DNA from: Lachnospiraceae bacterium
Lineage (GTDB): Bacteria; Bacillota; Clostridia; Lachnospirales; Lachnospiraceae
Direction: 5' to 3'
DNA length: 64,000 nucleotides
Assembly: GCA_015056945.1 (NCBI GenBank)
Contig: SVFH01000001.1
Span: 62,001-126,000 of the forward strand
The notes under the pieces were generated by a model that saw only the letters and a list, made by a program, of their open reading frames with translations, did not search any database and was not told the origin of the DNA. Below, piece after piece: positions 17,174 to 26,268 of this stretch (position 1 is the first letter of the stretch; the number at the start of each line of letters is the position of its first letter). The position numbers and the translations under genes were made by a program.

Positions 17174-18694
17174 ATGAAAAAAGTAATCAAATTAACAAAT
17201 ATGGATTTCCCGGATCCTGATGTCATCCGTGTCGGAGATACTTATTATATGATCAGCACAACGATGCATTTCTGTCCGGGCGCACAAATTCTATCGTCTA
17301 AAGATTTGGTGCACTGGCAGCATTCATCCTATGTCTATGACATTCCGGAAGTTACACCGGCCAGATGTCTTGAGAATTCTTCTCATATTTATGGAAAAGG
17401 TATGTGGGCTGCTTCGCTTCGTTTTTATAATGGCACATTTTATGTATGCTTTGTCGCAAATGATACCCATAAGACGTACCTTTACAGAAGTAATTCCATA
17501 CAGGGACCATGGAAAATGAATGAAATAGAAGGCTTCTATCATGACTGTTCCCTTTTGTTCGATGACGGACGCGTGTTCATTGTTTACGGAAATACGCAGA
17601 TATACATAACAGAATTAAATGATTCACTTACCGGTCCGAAAAAAGGCGGTTTAAACAAAATGATCATTGAAGATGGTGGAGATATCAGGCTGGGTTACGA
17701 AGGCGCACACCTTTATAAAATGAACGGAAAATATTATCTTTTCCTGATTCATTGGCCAAATACCGGTGAGGCAAGACGTACGGAAAGCTGTTTTGTTGCT
17801 GATTCTCTTGAGGGAGAATGGGTTGGTAAGGATATTTATGACTGGGACGGCGGTTTTCGTCATTCCGGTGTTGCACAAGGCGGCATTGTTGATACTCCGG
17901 AGGGTGATTATTATGCAATCATGTTTCAGGATAGCGGAGCAGTAGGACGTATTCCTGTACTGGTTCCGATGGAGTTTGTTGATGGTTGGCCCTGTTTGTG
18001 TACGACTCCTGAAGAAGAATATGGAAGCGTAATTCATCAAAAAAATGGCGAGGAACTTTATTGTTCCGGCTTTTCTTCCTTAGATAATCGCGAATTGCTG
18101 CATCCTCTATGGCAATGGAATCATATTCCGGATCCACAGCTGTATAAATTAAAAGAGGACAAATTGACCATACAGACCGGCAAAACGGTGAAGGCACTAA
18201 CGGCTGCCCGAAATATTTTAACACAACGCATGATTTATCCCGGGTGTGCGGCAGAAGTAACAGTAAATGCGCAAATGCTTCAGAATGGTGATTTGGCCGG
18301 AATTTGTGCATTGGAAGGGAGCTTTGGGCTTATTGCAATTACCAAACGTAAGGATCGATACTACCTTGTGATGCGTAAAAGAGCAGATAACGGCGAAGTG
18401 TGGGGCTATGAAGACCAGGAAGCGGCAGATGAACTTTGCGAAGAGATTTGCTATGATGGTGATACGGTTACATTTCGTTTAGAAGCCTCTTTTGAAGAGA
18501 ACGATGAAGCTTTATTTTATTATAAAAAGGACTCTGAATGGAGGATGCTTGGATGCAGACATAATCTGATTTTCAGACTGGATCATTTTACCGGATGCCG
18601 ATTCGGATTGTTTAGTTACGCTACAAAGGAATGCGGTGGCTCGGCAGAATTCAGCAATTTCCGATATGAATGCAGTTATGAAAAGAAACAATAA
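17174..18694 (+). CDS. Glycoside hydrolase family 43 (beta-xylosidase / arabinosidase type)
   Basis: A 506-aa intracellular enzyme: an N-terminal five-bladed propeller (about 1-300) and a C-terminal concanavalin-like beta-sandwich (about 310-505). The catalytic base is Asp14 in FPDPDVIRVGDTYYM, the pKa-tuning Asp lies in YHDCSLLFDDG, and the acid is Glu176 in YEGAHLYKMNGKYYLF. GH43 enzymes of this domain layout release xylose or arabinose from short oligosaccharides; which one cannot be decided from sequence alone. ATG 17174 is chosen over 17168 because AGAAAGGG ends six bases before it. It is co-transcribed with the alpha-galactosidase, which suggests use of mixed plant-wall oligosaccharides. 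Confidence 0.9.
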   Translation: MKKVIKLTNMDFPDPDVIRVGDTYYMISTTMHFCPGAQILSSKDLVHWQHSSYVYDIPEVTPARCLENSSHIYGKGMWAASLRFYNGTFYVCFVANDTHKTYLYRSNSIQGPWKMNEIEGFYHDCSLLFDDGRVFIVYGNTQIYITELNDSLTGPKKGGLNKMIIEDGGDIRLGYEGAHLYKMNGKYYLFLIHWPNTGEARRTESCFVADSLEGEWVGKDIYDWDGGFRHSGVAQGGIVDTPEGDYYAIMFQDSGAVGRIPVLVPMEFVDGWPCLCTTPEEEYGSVIHQKNGEELYCSGFSSLDNRELLHPLWQWNHIPDPQLYKLKEDKLTIQTGKTVKALTAARNILTQRMIYPGCAAEVTVNAQMLQNGDLAGICALEGSFGLIAITKRKDRYYLVMRKRADNGEVWGYEDQEAADELCEEICYDGDTVTFRLEASFEENDEALFYYKKDSEWRMLGCRHNLIFRLDHFTGCRFGLFSYATKECGGSAEFSNFRYECSYEKKQ

Positions 18695-18705
18695 TGTAAA
18701 AACAC

Positions 18706-18734
18706 TTGCAAAACAAGTATTCTTATGATAATAT
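18706..18734 (+). promoter_or_regulatory. Possible promoter of secG
   Basis: TTGCAA (18706-18711), a 17-base spacer and TAATAT (18729-18734). The -10 is imperfect. Confidence 0.45.
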
Positions 18735-18780
18735 AAAAAAGCTGATGTATTTTTATTGATTTGAATAGGAGTTGTTAAGA

Positions 18781-19020
18781 ATGGAAATCGTAAAGATTAT
18801 TATTACAATTGTTTTTATTATAATTTGTGTTGCTCTTGCAGCGTTAGTGTTAATGCAGGAAGGTAAATCCGCCGGACTTGGTAGTATCGCAGGTGCGGCA
18901 GAGACCTACTGGGGTAAGAATAAAGGACGTTCCATGGAAGGTATGCTGATTAAACTGACTACAGTTATTTCGATTCTTTTTATGGTACTTGCTCTTGTTT
19001 TAAACTTATCCTTCTTCTAA
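18781..19020 (+). CDS. secG: Preprotein translocase subunit SecG
   Basis: A 79-aa membrane protein with two transmembrane helices (about 3-22 and 55-77) and the conserved cytoplasmic loop LMQEGKSAGLGSIAGAAETYWGKN (split here by function: LMQEGKSAGL is the SecG signature). It stimulates SecYE/SecA protein export. The ATG at 18781 is favoured over an upstream TTG because ATAGGAG lies at the right distance. It heads the secG-rnr-smpB-ssrA group found in many Firmicutes; a small terminator follows it and may reduce readthrough into rnr. Confidence 0.93.
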   Translation: MEIVKIIITIVFIIICVALAALVLMQEGKSAGLGSIAGAAETYWGKNKGRSMEGMLIKLTTVISILFMVLALVLNLSFF

Positions 19021-19033
19021 GATGAAAGACATG

Positions 19034-19062
19034 AAAACACTCTTGCAAAAGAGTGTTTTTTC
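19034..19062 (+). terminator. Terminator/attenuator between secG and rnr
   Basis: AAAACACTCTT and AAGAGTGTTTT form a stem with a tiny loop and continue into a T run. rnr begins about 30 bases later without an obvious promoter, so readthrough is likely. Confidence 0.8.
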
Positions 19063-19092
19063 GTTCACGGGAAAATCGCCAGAAAGGAATAT

Positions 19093-21063
19093 ATGAAAAA
19101 GAATAAAAAGAAGAAAAAACCAACATATATAACCGGTGTTTTTTCGGCTTCAAACGGAGAATTCGGCTTTGTTGATTCGGATGAATTTAGTGAATCTGTT
19201 TTCATTCCCGGTAAATATTTAAACGGTGCCATGCATTCGGATACTGTAATGGTAGAAGTTACCGTGGAACATGCAGTAAAAGGTAAAAAGCCGGAAGGTG
19301 TAATTGTCAAAATTATAGAGCGCGGAATAAAGCGTGTTGTCGGAACTTATGAAAAGTCTAAGCACTTTGGTTTTGTGATTCCGGATAATCAAAAAATCGG
19401 AGAAGATATTTTTATCGCAAAAGAAAATGCCAAAGGTGCAATGGATGGACATAAGGTTGTGGCAGAGATTATTGAATATCCGCATAAAAGAAGAAGCGCG
19501 GAAGGAAGAATTGTTGAGATTCTCGGACATTTATCAGATCCCGGTGTAGATGTACTTTCCATCGTGGAAGGTCTTGAAATTCCTTCGGAATTTCCTCCTA
19601 AGGTTTTATCCCAGGCGGAACGGATTCCGGATGAGATATCATCGGCAGATTGTGAAGGACGACTGGATTTGCGTGATGTATGTATGGTAACAATTGACGG
19701 AGAAGATGCGAAGGATTTGGATGATGCTGTAAGTATTTCGTTTAAAGACGGTATCTATGAGCTTGGTGTTCATATTGCTGATGTAACCAATTATGTACAG
19801 CAAAATTCCGCTCTTGATAAAGAAGCGCTTAAACGAGGAACCAGTGTATATCTCGCAGACAGAGTAATTCCGATGCTTCCGCATCGCCTTTGTAACGGAA
19901 TCTGTTCATTAAATGAAGGTGTCGACAGACTTGCACTTAGCTGTTTGATGCAGATTGATGAAAATGGCGATATCATAGGGCATAAACTTGCCGAAACGGT
20001 TATTTGTGTTAATAAAAGAATGTCGTATACAAATGTAAGCGCAATTCTGAACCATACGGATGTCACTGTGACGGAAGAATATAAGGAATATATTCCTATG
20101 TTTGAGAGCATGGAACAATTATCGTCAATTCTGCGAAAAAAACGTTTCTCACGCGGTGCTATTGATTTCGATTTGCCGGAGACAAAAATTATTGTAGATA
20201 AAAATGGGATGCCGATTGACATCAAGCCATATGAAAGAAATGTTGCGACGATGCTGATTGAAGATTTTATGCTTGCAGCAAATGAAACGGTTGCGTCACA
20301 TTTTTTCTGGCAGGAGATACCGTTTGTTTATCGTGTTCATGATGCGCCGGATGCTGATAAAATAGAACAATTATCCATACTAATCAGAAATTTCGGCTAT
20401 TCATTCAAGGCTTCTAAAGAGAATATCCATCCCAAGGAGATTCAAAAACTGCTTGCCGGAATCGAAGGAACACAAGAGGAAGCCATGATAACCAGATTGA
20501 CGCTTCGCTCAATGAAGCAGGCACAGTATCATATGGAATGCAGTGGACATTTCGGTCTGGCATGTAAAGAATATTGTCATTTTACTTCTCCGATTCGACG
20601 TTATCCGGATTTACAAATTCATCGTATTATTAAAGATGAAATCAGAGGAAGATTGAATGCCGATAAACAATTACAGTATGCGAACAGGCTGCCTAATGTC
20701 GCATCACAATCTTCACGCACGGAACGTCGTGCGACTGAAGCGGAACGAGAAGTAAATAAGTTAAAAAAGGCACAATACATGAAACAGTTTATCGGAGAAT
20801 CCTTTGAAGGCATTATTTCCGGAATCACTTCGTGGGGGATTTATGTCGAGTTGCCTAACACCGTAGAAGGAATGATTCGCGTCAATTTACTTACCGATGA
20901 TTTCTATGCCTATCATGAAAAAGAACATGAATTAGTAGGAATTCAATTTGGTAAAACTTTTAAGTTGGGCCAGAAGGTGAAAGTGCTTGTGCATGATACG
21001 GATGAAGTTTTACGAACCATTGATTTTATTTTAGAAGAGGATTATGATGAAAATGAATCGTAA
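19093..21063 (+). CDS. rnr: Ribonuclease R (RNase II/RNB family 3'-5' exoribonuclease)
   Basis: A 656-aa cytoplasmic exoribonuclease. Domain order: a lysine-rich start, cold-shock-type RNA-binding domains (about 10-140), the RNB catalytic domain (about 200-540) with DGEDAKDLDDAVSI carrying the metal-binding aspartates, and a C-terminal S1 domain (FEGIISGITSWGIYVELP). It degrades structured RNA and, with tmRNA and SmpB, removes non-stop mRNAs. It is somewhat shorter than the usual 700-800 residues, mainly at the N- and C-terminal extensions. AGAAAGGA precedes the ATG. smpB starts 25 bases after its stop codon. Confidence 0.96.
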   Translation: MKKNKKKKKPTYITGVFSASNGEFGFVDSDEFSESVFIPGKYLNGAMHSDTVMVEVTVEHAVKGKKPEGVIVKIIERGIKRVVGTYEKSKHFGFVIPDNQKIGEDIFIAKENAKGAMDGHKVVAEIIEYPHKRRSAEGRIVEILGHLSDPGVDVLSIVEGLEIPSEFPPKVLSQAERIPDEISSADCEGRLDLRDVCMVTIDGEDAKDLDDAVSISFKDGIYELGVHIADVTNYVQQNSALDKEALKRGTSVYLADRVIPMLPHRLCNGICSLNEGVDRLALSCLMQIDENGDIIGHKLAETVICVNKRMSYTNVSAILNHTDVTVTEEYKEYIPMFESMEQLSSILRKKRFSRGAIDFDLPETKIIVDKNGMPIDIKPYERNVATMLIEDFMLAANETVASHFFWQEIPFVYRVHDAPDADKIEQLSILIRNFGYSFKASKENIHPKEIQKLLAGIEGTQEEAMITRLTLRSMKQAQYHMECSGHFGLACKEYCHFTSPIRRYPDLQIHRIIKDEIRGRLNADKQLQYANRLPNVASQSSRTERRATEAEREVNKLKKAQYMKQFIGESFEGIISGITSWGIYVELPNTVEGMIRVNLLTDDFYAYHEKEHELVGIQFGKTFKLGQKVKVLVHDTDEVLRTIDFILEEDYDENES

Positions 21064-21088
21064 TCTTTCTGTATGGAGGCTTTGACAT

Positions 21089-21553
21089 ATGGCAAAAGAA
21101 GCTATGAAACCGGTCGCCAATAATAAAAAGGCGTACCATGATTATTTTATAGAAGAGAAGTATGAAGCCGGGCTTGTGTTGCACGGCACTGAGGTGAAAT
21201 CCCTACGTCTTGGTAAATGCAGCATCAAAGAATCTTTTATCAGAATTGAAAACGGTGAAATGTTTATTTACGGAATGCATATCAGTCCGTATGAAAAAGG
21301 TAATATCTTTAATAAGGACCCGTTGCGTGTACGTAAACTTTTGCTCCATAAGCGAGAGATTATGAAATTACTTGGTAAAATAAAAGAAAAGGGATACACA
21401 ATTGTTCCGCTTCAGGTATATTTTTCAAACGGACGGGCTAAAATTGAAATAGGACTTGCTCGTGGTAAAAAACTTTATGACAAGCGCGAAGACATAGCGA
21501 AGAAGGACCAGAGACGAGAGGCAGAAAAAGATTTTAAAATTAAAAATCTATAA
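21089..21553 (+). CDS. smpB: SsrA-binding protein SmpB
   Basis: A 154-aa basic RNA-binding protein that carries tmRNA into stalled ribosomes for trans-translation. The family signatures are present: [40 protein letters not shown] and the basic C-terminal tail [18 protein letters not shown] that sits in the empty mRNA channel. Length is normal. It is directly followed by its RNA partner ssrA, with a separate promoter in the gap. Confidence 0.97.
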   Translation: MAKEAMKPVANNKKAYHDYFIEEKYEAGLVLHGTEVKSLRLGKCSIKESFIRIENGEMFIYGMHISPYEKGNIFNKDPLRVRKLLLHKREIMKLLGKIKEKGYTIVPLQVYFSNGRAKIEIGLARGKKLYDKREDIAKKDQRREAEKDFKIKNL

Positions 21554-21607
21554 TATTAATTCTATTTTTGCCGATAAAAGAATTGAAAATCAAGTTGATA
21601 TGAGCAC

Positions 21608-21636
21608 TTGTTTTTCCTCTTGTTTTATCATATAAT
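21608..21636 (+). promoter_or_regulatory. Promoter of ssrA
   Basis: TTGTTT (21608-21613), a 17-base spacer and a perfect TATAAT (21631-21636) lie about 80 bases before the mature tmRNA 5' end, so a leader must be trimmed off. Confidence 0.75.
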
Positions 21637-21715
21637 ATTTATGTAAGAATTGTTTGCTATGACGTCACTGCAGTAATGTGGAGATTGTCAGAAGCACATT
21701 CCTTGCACTACACAA

Positions 21716-22053
21716 GGGGTAGTCAAGGTTTCGACAGGGGTACTGCAGCTGGAGAAGCTATCCGCAGGTGATGCGTCAAATCACAACCTAAATATAAACG
21801 CTGATAATAAATTAGCTTTAGCAGCCTAATTGCTGCTTGTCCTTCCTGTTACACCTGCATAACGGGGTAAGGGCATCATTAATTGCAGGAAACGACCGTC
21901 GCTAAGCTTTGCGCGCCGGGGCGTATCATGAAGCTACTAATACACAGAGGGTGATGATTCCCGCTGTGTGGAGGGAATGATAAAGAATCATCTATGATAG
22001 TAGAAGGACAGGGAATTTATCTTTGGACACGGGTTCGACTCCCGTCTACTCCA
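21716..22053 (+). ncRNA. ssrA: Transfer-messenger RNA (tmRNA)
   Basis: A one-piece tmRNA of about 338 nt. The 5' GGGGUAG pairs with the 3' CUACUCC to form the acceptor stem, followed by discriminator A; CCA is not encoded. The T-arm GGGTTCGACTCCC is near the 3' end, and the 5' D-like part holds GTCAAGGTTTCGACAGGGG. A short tag frame at 21800-21829 reads ADNKLALAA followed by TAA, matching the usual LALAA-type proteolysis tag; the resume codon is taken as GCT 21800, though in-frame codons upstream leave this slightly open. It tags proteins on stalled ribosomes together with SmpB. The ends are set from base pairing and are accurate to a few bases. Confidence 0.95.
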
Positions 22054-22064
22054 TTCCGGAGTTA

Positions 22065-22093
22065 TCCGAACTCTTTGAGTTCGGATTTTTTCG
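22065..22093 (+). terminator. Terminator of ssrA
   Basis: CCGAACTC / GAGTTCGG stem followed by ATTTTTT, 12 bases after the tmRNA 3' end. Confidence 0.88.
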
Positions 22094-22137
22094 ATTTATA
22101 GGAATGTTTATTTCGTTAATCATCGGAGGGATTTCGA

Positions 22138-22662
22138 ATGAAGAAAAATCAAGTTGGAGATTACTTGTTTCAGAATAGTGAAGATGCTTTGCTGGCTGAA
22201 AAAGAAGCGGAAAAAGTGATGCGTCTTGAAGAAAAAATGAAAGATGCAGATATTGAACTGTTGTATCGTCTTTATAATAAGAGTCTTGAAAAGCACACCT
22301 TCAAAACTCCTGTAGGTTATGATTTCATGAAAAGACTTAAATATATACTTGAATCAAATAATGAAACTCCGGGAGAAGTGTTGCCTGTTGTATTAGAGCA
22401 AAATTTTTTTTCTAAAGAACAACCTGTTGTTGAAGAAAAAGAGAAGGACACCGGAAGCCATCAGGAGAAAAGTCCTCTCTTTATCTGGTCTCTTGTTACA
22501 AATATTGTGTTGCTTATTCTTGTAATTGTAATGTTTTGGATTGTGTCTACAGGAGATAATCCAAACGTTATTAATTATGAGAATGCAGTTATCAACAAGT
22601 ATGCAGAATGGGAACAGGAATTGTCAGAGCGGGAAAGTTTGCTGAGAGAGGCAGGATATTAG
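22138..22662 (+). CDS. Single-pass membrane protein of unknown function
   Basis: A 174-aa protein without a recognised family. Residues 1-110 are polar and charged, with predicted helices and no signal peptide; one transmembrane helix lies at about 115-136; the last ~38 residues are acidic and would lie outside the cell. TCGGAGGG seven bases before the ATG fixes the start. It lies between ssrA and a two-component system, with 79 bases before the response regulator. A cytoplasmic domain on a single helix upstream of a two-component pair could suit an accessory or anti-sigma-like role, but nothing in the sequence proves this. Confidence 0.7.
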   Translation: MKKNQVGDYLFQNSEDALLAEKEAEKVMRLEEKMKDADIELLYRLYNKSLEKHTFKTPVGYDFMKRLKYILESNNETPGEVLPVVLEQNFFSKEQPVVEEKEKDTGSHQEKSPLFIWSLVTNIVLLILVIVMFWIVSTGDNPNVINYENAVINKYAEWEQELSERESLLREAGY

Positions 22663-22741
22663 ATCTGTTTTCACATTTTTATCACGATTTATGATTATAC
22701 TGTATGACATATTTAAATTTTTATGAAGTGAGGTCTTTTAA

Positions 22742-23416
22742 ATGAATAAATTAAAGATTTTAGTGGTTGATGATGAAAAACGTATGCGTATTCTTGTAAA
22801 AGATTTTTTGCTCAAAGCTGATTTTGAAGTAATTGAAGCTTCAAATGGAGGAGAAGCGCTTGATCGTTTTTATGAAGATAAAGACATTGCACTGATTATT
22901 TTGGATGTCATGATGCCTGTCATTAATGGATGGGATGTATGTCGTGAAATCAGAGAATCTTCCAAGGTCCCTATTATAATGCTTACGGCCTGCGGAGAAG
23001 AAAGAGATGAACTGCTTGGATTTCAGTTAGGCGTTGATGAATATATTTCAAAGCCGTTCAGTCCTAAAATTCTTGTCGCAAGAATTGAGGCGATTCTTCG
23101 AAGAACAAGTAAGCTTCCGGGGGAAGATGTGCTGGTTGCGGGAGGCATTGAAATTGATAAGTCGGCACATGAAGTACGTATCGATGGCGAATTGATCGAA
23201 TTGAGTTATAAAGAATTCGAATTATTAACATATTTTGTTGAAAATAAGGGAATTGCCTTGTCGCGTGAAAAAATACTGAATAATGTATGGAATTACGATT
23301 ATTTCGGCGATGCAAGAACCATTGATACGCATGTCAAAAAGCTTCGTTCCAAGCTTGGCCAAAAAGGTGAACTGATTAAAACCATTTGGGCGATGGGGTA
23401 CAAATTTGAAGCATAG
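22742..23416 (+). CDS. Response regulator, OmpR/PhoB family
   Basis: A 224-aa cytoplasmic transcription regulator. The receiver domain (1-120) has the acidic pair Asp10-Asp11 in VVDDEKRM, the phosphorylation site Asp55 in IILDVMMPVINGW, the switch threonine in LTACG and the lysine in YISKPFSP. The C-terminal winged helix (about 128-222) has the usual ELSYKEFELLTYFVENKG and DARTIDTHVKKLRSKLG segments. The partner histidine kinase gene starts 23 bases downstream, so the two form one operon. The target genes are unknown. Confidence 0.95.
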   Translation: MNKLKILVVDDEKRMRILVKDFLLKADFEVIEASNGGEALDRFYEDKDIALIILDVMMPVINGWDVCREIRESSKVPIIMLTACGEERDELLGFQLGVDEYISKPFSPKILVARIEAILRRTSKLPGEDVLVAGGIEIDKSAHEVRIDGELIELSYKEFELLTYFVENKGIALSREKILNNVWNYDYFGDARTIDTHVKKLRSKLGQKGELIKTIWAMGYKFEA

Positions 23417-23439
23417 ATTAGCGGAAACGGAGATTTGAA

Positions 23440-24906
23440 TTGAAAAAATCAATTACAATACAGTTTTCTTTCATTTTCATATCGATTTTAGCGGGAACCA
23501 TTCTATTGTGTCTGACTGCTAATGTGTTTTTTTTGAAAGACTTTTATATGGCAACGTTACGCAGCAGTTTTATTGATGCATACAATGATGTCAATAACAG
23601 TTTCGCCGATACAAAGTATGTTTCGGAATTGACGTTGTATGAGATTGCAGAAATAAGCAGACGTTATGATGTTGAAATATTGATTGTTGATTCTGCAGCC
23701 ACCGTGGTTCTTTCTGCCGGAATGGAAAGTGAAGATGAACGTGAACAGCTGTTGAATGTTATTCTTTCACAAAATGATACGTTGTTGTCTAATACAAAGT
23801 CTAAATATTATTTCCTTCATACGCAGGATGTTCGTGCAAACCAATCATATATGGAGATGCTTGGCGTGCTTGATAATGATTATCGATTTTATTTTAGGGC
23901 TCCGCTTGAAAATATTGAAAATCATGTTGCGGTGGCAAATCGGTTTTTGATTCAGGTGTCCGGTGTCGCAATTATCATTGGTGTTCTCGTAATTGTATAT
24001 ATGACAAGAAGGGTAACAACGCCGATTAAACAGCTGGCTCATATTTCAAACAGAATGGCAAATCTTGATTTCAGTGCGCATTATGAATCGTCCGGGGATA
24101 ATGAAGTAGATATGCTCGGCAGACATATGAATGTTATGTCCAATAAGCTCGAAAATACGATTTCCAAGCTGAAAACTGCCAATGTTGAGCTTCAAAAAGA
24201 CATTGAAAGAAAAAATAAAAACGAAGAATTGCGAAAAGAATTTCTGACAAATATCTCACATGAATTAAAAACGCCGATTGCGTTGATTCAGGGATATGCA
24301 GAAGGCTTAAAAGACGGAATTCAGGACGATCCCGAGAGTAGAAATTTCTATTGTGATGTAATTATTGACGAAGCAAACCGTATGAATAATATGGTTCGTA
24401 ATCTTATGAATTTAAGTGAGATTGAAGCCGGTAAAAACACGGCGAAACTCGAACGCGTAAATTTGACGGATCTGGTAGAAAATATTCTTCGTTCTCTGGA
24501 ACTTACGTTTGAACAGAAGGAAATCAAGTTGATTGTGCAATACGAAAAAGATACTTATGTCTGGGCAGATGCATTCCAGATAGAAGAAGTGGTTCGTAAC
24601 TATATTACAAATGCGATAAATCATATCGGAGGCGACAGGATTCTTTCAATTACATTTACGAAATTGGAGAAGAGAATCCGTGTTAATGTGTTCAATAGCG
24701 GACAACCGATTCCTGAAGAAAGCATTCCTTTGATTTGGGATAAATTCTATAAAGTTGATAAAGCAAGAACCCGTGAATACGGCGGCAGCGGCGTTGGCTT
24801 ATCCATTGTTAAGGCGATTATGGAATCTATGGATTGTAAGTATGGCGTTCATAATCATGATAATGGTGTTTCTTTCTATTTTGAGGTGGAATCCATCAAA
24901 GAATGA
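23440..24906 (+). CDS. Sensor histidine kinase with HAMP domain
   Basis: A 488-aa membrane kinase paired with the upstream regulator. Layout: transmembrane helix 1 (about 8-31), an extracytoplasmic sensor domain (32-169), helix 2 (170-188), HAMP (about 190-243), a coiled linker, a HisKA dimerisation domain with phospho-accepting His274 in NISHELKTPIA, and an HATPase domain with Asn391 in the N-box YITNAINHI and the GGSGVGLSIVK glycine-rich box. The start is a TTG preceded by ACGGAGA; no better ATG lies in frame. The following lipoprotein and PilZ genes may belong to the same functional unit, but there is a gap of about 80 bases. Confidence 0.94.
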   Translation: MKKSITIQFSFIFISILAGTILLCLTANVFFLKDFYMATLRSSFIDAYNDVNNSFADTKYVSELTLYEIAEISRRYDVEILIVDSAATVVLSAGMESEDEREQLLNVILSQNDTLLSNTKSKYYFLHTQDVRANQSYMEMLGVLDNDYRFYFRAPLENIENHVAVANRFLIQVSGVAIIIGVLVIVYMTRRVTTPIKQLAHISNRMANLDFSAHYESSGDNEVDMLGRHMNVMSNKLENTISKLKTANVELQKDIERKNKNEELRKEFLTNISHELKTPIALIQGYAEGLKDGIQDDPESRNFYCDVIIDEANRMNNMVRNLMNLSEIEAGKNTAKLERVNLTDLVENILRSLELTFEQKEIKLIVQYEKDTYVWADAFQIEEVVRNYITNAINHIGGDRILSITFTKLEKRIRVNVFNSGQPIPEESIPLIWDKFYKVDKARTREYGGSGVGLSIVKAIMESMDCKYGVHNHDNGVSFYFEVESIKE

Positions 24907-24985
24907 TTGACCTTTTGGTGGCGAATTGTTATGATGAAAAATAGAAGAAAACTTCATTTTCTTGTAACAGAAAGAGAGGCGAAAA

Positions 24986-25738
24986 ATGAAAAAACAACAT
25001 GTTGTAATTGCTCTTTTTTGTTTAGTTGTAATGATGTTTAGTGCATGTTATTCTGCAATACCTGATATGACTGCCGAGGAAGAGGCGCGTATTACACAAT
25101 ATATGGCAAATCTTTTACTTGAGTATGATACCAATTATCAATCGGCCTATTTGAAAGCAGATGAGAAAGCTGCCGCTTTGGCGAAAGAAGAGGCTGTTCG
25201 TCAAAAAGCTGAACAGATTCGTAAAGAAGAGGAAATGATTCGTAAAGAGAAAGAAGAAGCAAACAAACCGGATGACATCGAAGTGTCAGAAGGCAATGCA
25301 AATGCGGATGGTGATTTAGAATCTTTCAATGAATATCTTGGTTTTGATAAAATCGATATCAGTTATCTTGGTAAAACTTTCTGCATGAGATATCCGGAAT
25401 CCGAAGAGATTGTTTCTTTTGCAATGACACCGTCAGAAGGAAATGAATTTGTTATACTTAATTTTGAACTGAACAACACATCCGGTGCTGATTATTTTAT
25501 TGATATGATGGACGAGGGCAATTATTTCGTTCTTCGATTCAATGAAACAGAACAGAAAAGAGCTCTTACAACTTTGTTAGAAGAGGATTTATCTATCTAT
25601 TCTGATACGTTGTCGCCGGGAGATAAACGAAAAGTTGTTCTTGTATTTGAAAAACCGCTTGATTTAGAATTAGATTCTCCTGAACTTGAGGTGCGTTCTC
25701 TTGCCAGGGATATTTATAAAAAAATACCTTTAGATTAA
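24986..25738 (+). CDS. Lipoprotein with charged coiled-coil and a C-terminal beta domain
   Basis: A 250-aa exported protein. The signal peptide ends in a lipobox (FSAC) with the lipidated cysteine at residue 21. Residues 45-100 form a Lys/Glu/Ala-rich coiled coil, and residues 110-250 look like an immunoglobulin-like DUF4352/DUF5067-type domain (FVILNFELNNTSG; RKVVLVFEKP). It would be anchored to the outer face of the membrane. AGAGAGGCG precedes the ATG. It follows the two-component genes and precedes a PilZ protein by 28 bases. Role unknown; an envelope sensor or adaptor is a guess. Confidence 0.8.
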   Translation: MKKQHVVIALFCLVVMMFSACYSAIPDMTAEEEARITQYMANLLLEYDTNYQSAYLKADEKAAALAKEEAVRQKAEQIRKEEEMIRKEKEEANKPDDIEVSEGNANADGDLESFNEYLGFDKIDISYLGKTFCMRYPESEEIVSFAMTPSEGNEFVILNFELNNTSGADYFIDMMDEGNYFVLRFNETEQKRALTTLLEEDLSIYSDTLSPGDKRKVVLVFEKPLDLELDSPELEVRSLARDIYKKIPLD

Positions 25739-25766
25739 TTTAAAATGCATTTAGAAGGGAGCCGTT

Positions 25767-26105
25767 ATGGAAGAAAGAAGAAAGTACAAACGAATTGAAT
25801 TAGATGCTAAACTTATGGTTAAACGTCTTGATGATGGTAATAATGAAGAAGTCATTATTGAAGTCTTTGATATTTCTAAAGGAGGTATTGGCTTTTTCTG
25901 CAAGCGTCCGTTACAGATAGGATCTGTTTATGAGGCTTACCTCACACTTTGGACGAAGGAAGTGATTCATGCATTTGTGGAAATCATTCGAATCAATAAG
26001 ACAGAGAATTCCTTTTCTTATGGCGGTACATTTATCGGCATGCCGGAAATGGATCAGAAACGTATCGAGATTTACGAAACAGTTCAATCTGAATTGGGAG
26101 AATAA
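25767..26105 (+). CDS. PilZ-domain protein
   Basis: A 112-aa single-domain protein. It opens with EERRKYKRIELDA, which carries the RxxxR half of the c-di-GMP-binding motif, and continues with FDISKGGIGFFC, which supplies the D/NxSxxG half. Both binding motifs are intact, so c-di-GMP binding is plausible. Such stand-alone PilZ proteins relay c-di-GMP levels to motility, adhesion or envelope functions. Start supported by AGAAGGGAG. It is probably co-transcribed with the lipoprotein upstream. Confidence 0.85.
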   Translation: MEERRKYKRIELDAKLMVKRLDDGNNEEVIIEVFDISKGGIGFFCKRPLQIGSVYEAYLTLWTKEVIHAFVEIIRINKTENSFSYGGTFIGMPEMDQKRIEIYETVQSELGE

Positions 26106-26163
26106 TATTTTCCATAATTGTTCTAAATTTTCAAAAGTTTTTGTTTAATTTGCCACAAAAGCA

Positions 26164-26192
26164 TTGAAAAATCTGAAAAAAATTGGTAAAAT
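26164..26192 (+). promoter_or_regulatory. Promoter of the EF-G-2-like gene
   Basis: TTGAAA (26164-26169), a 17-base spacer and TAAAAT (26187-26192), about 75 bases before the start codon. Confidence 0.6.
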
Positions 26193-26268
26193 AAACAAGT
26201 GGAACAATAAAAGGGGTTACAACCAATGAATTGCGTGTTCCATAATTTGAAAATTTGGAGGAAACAAT

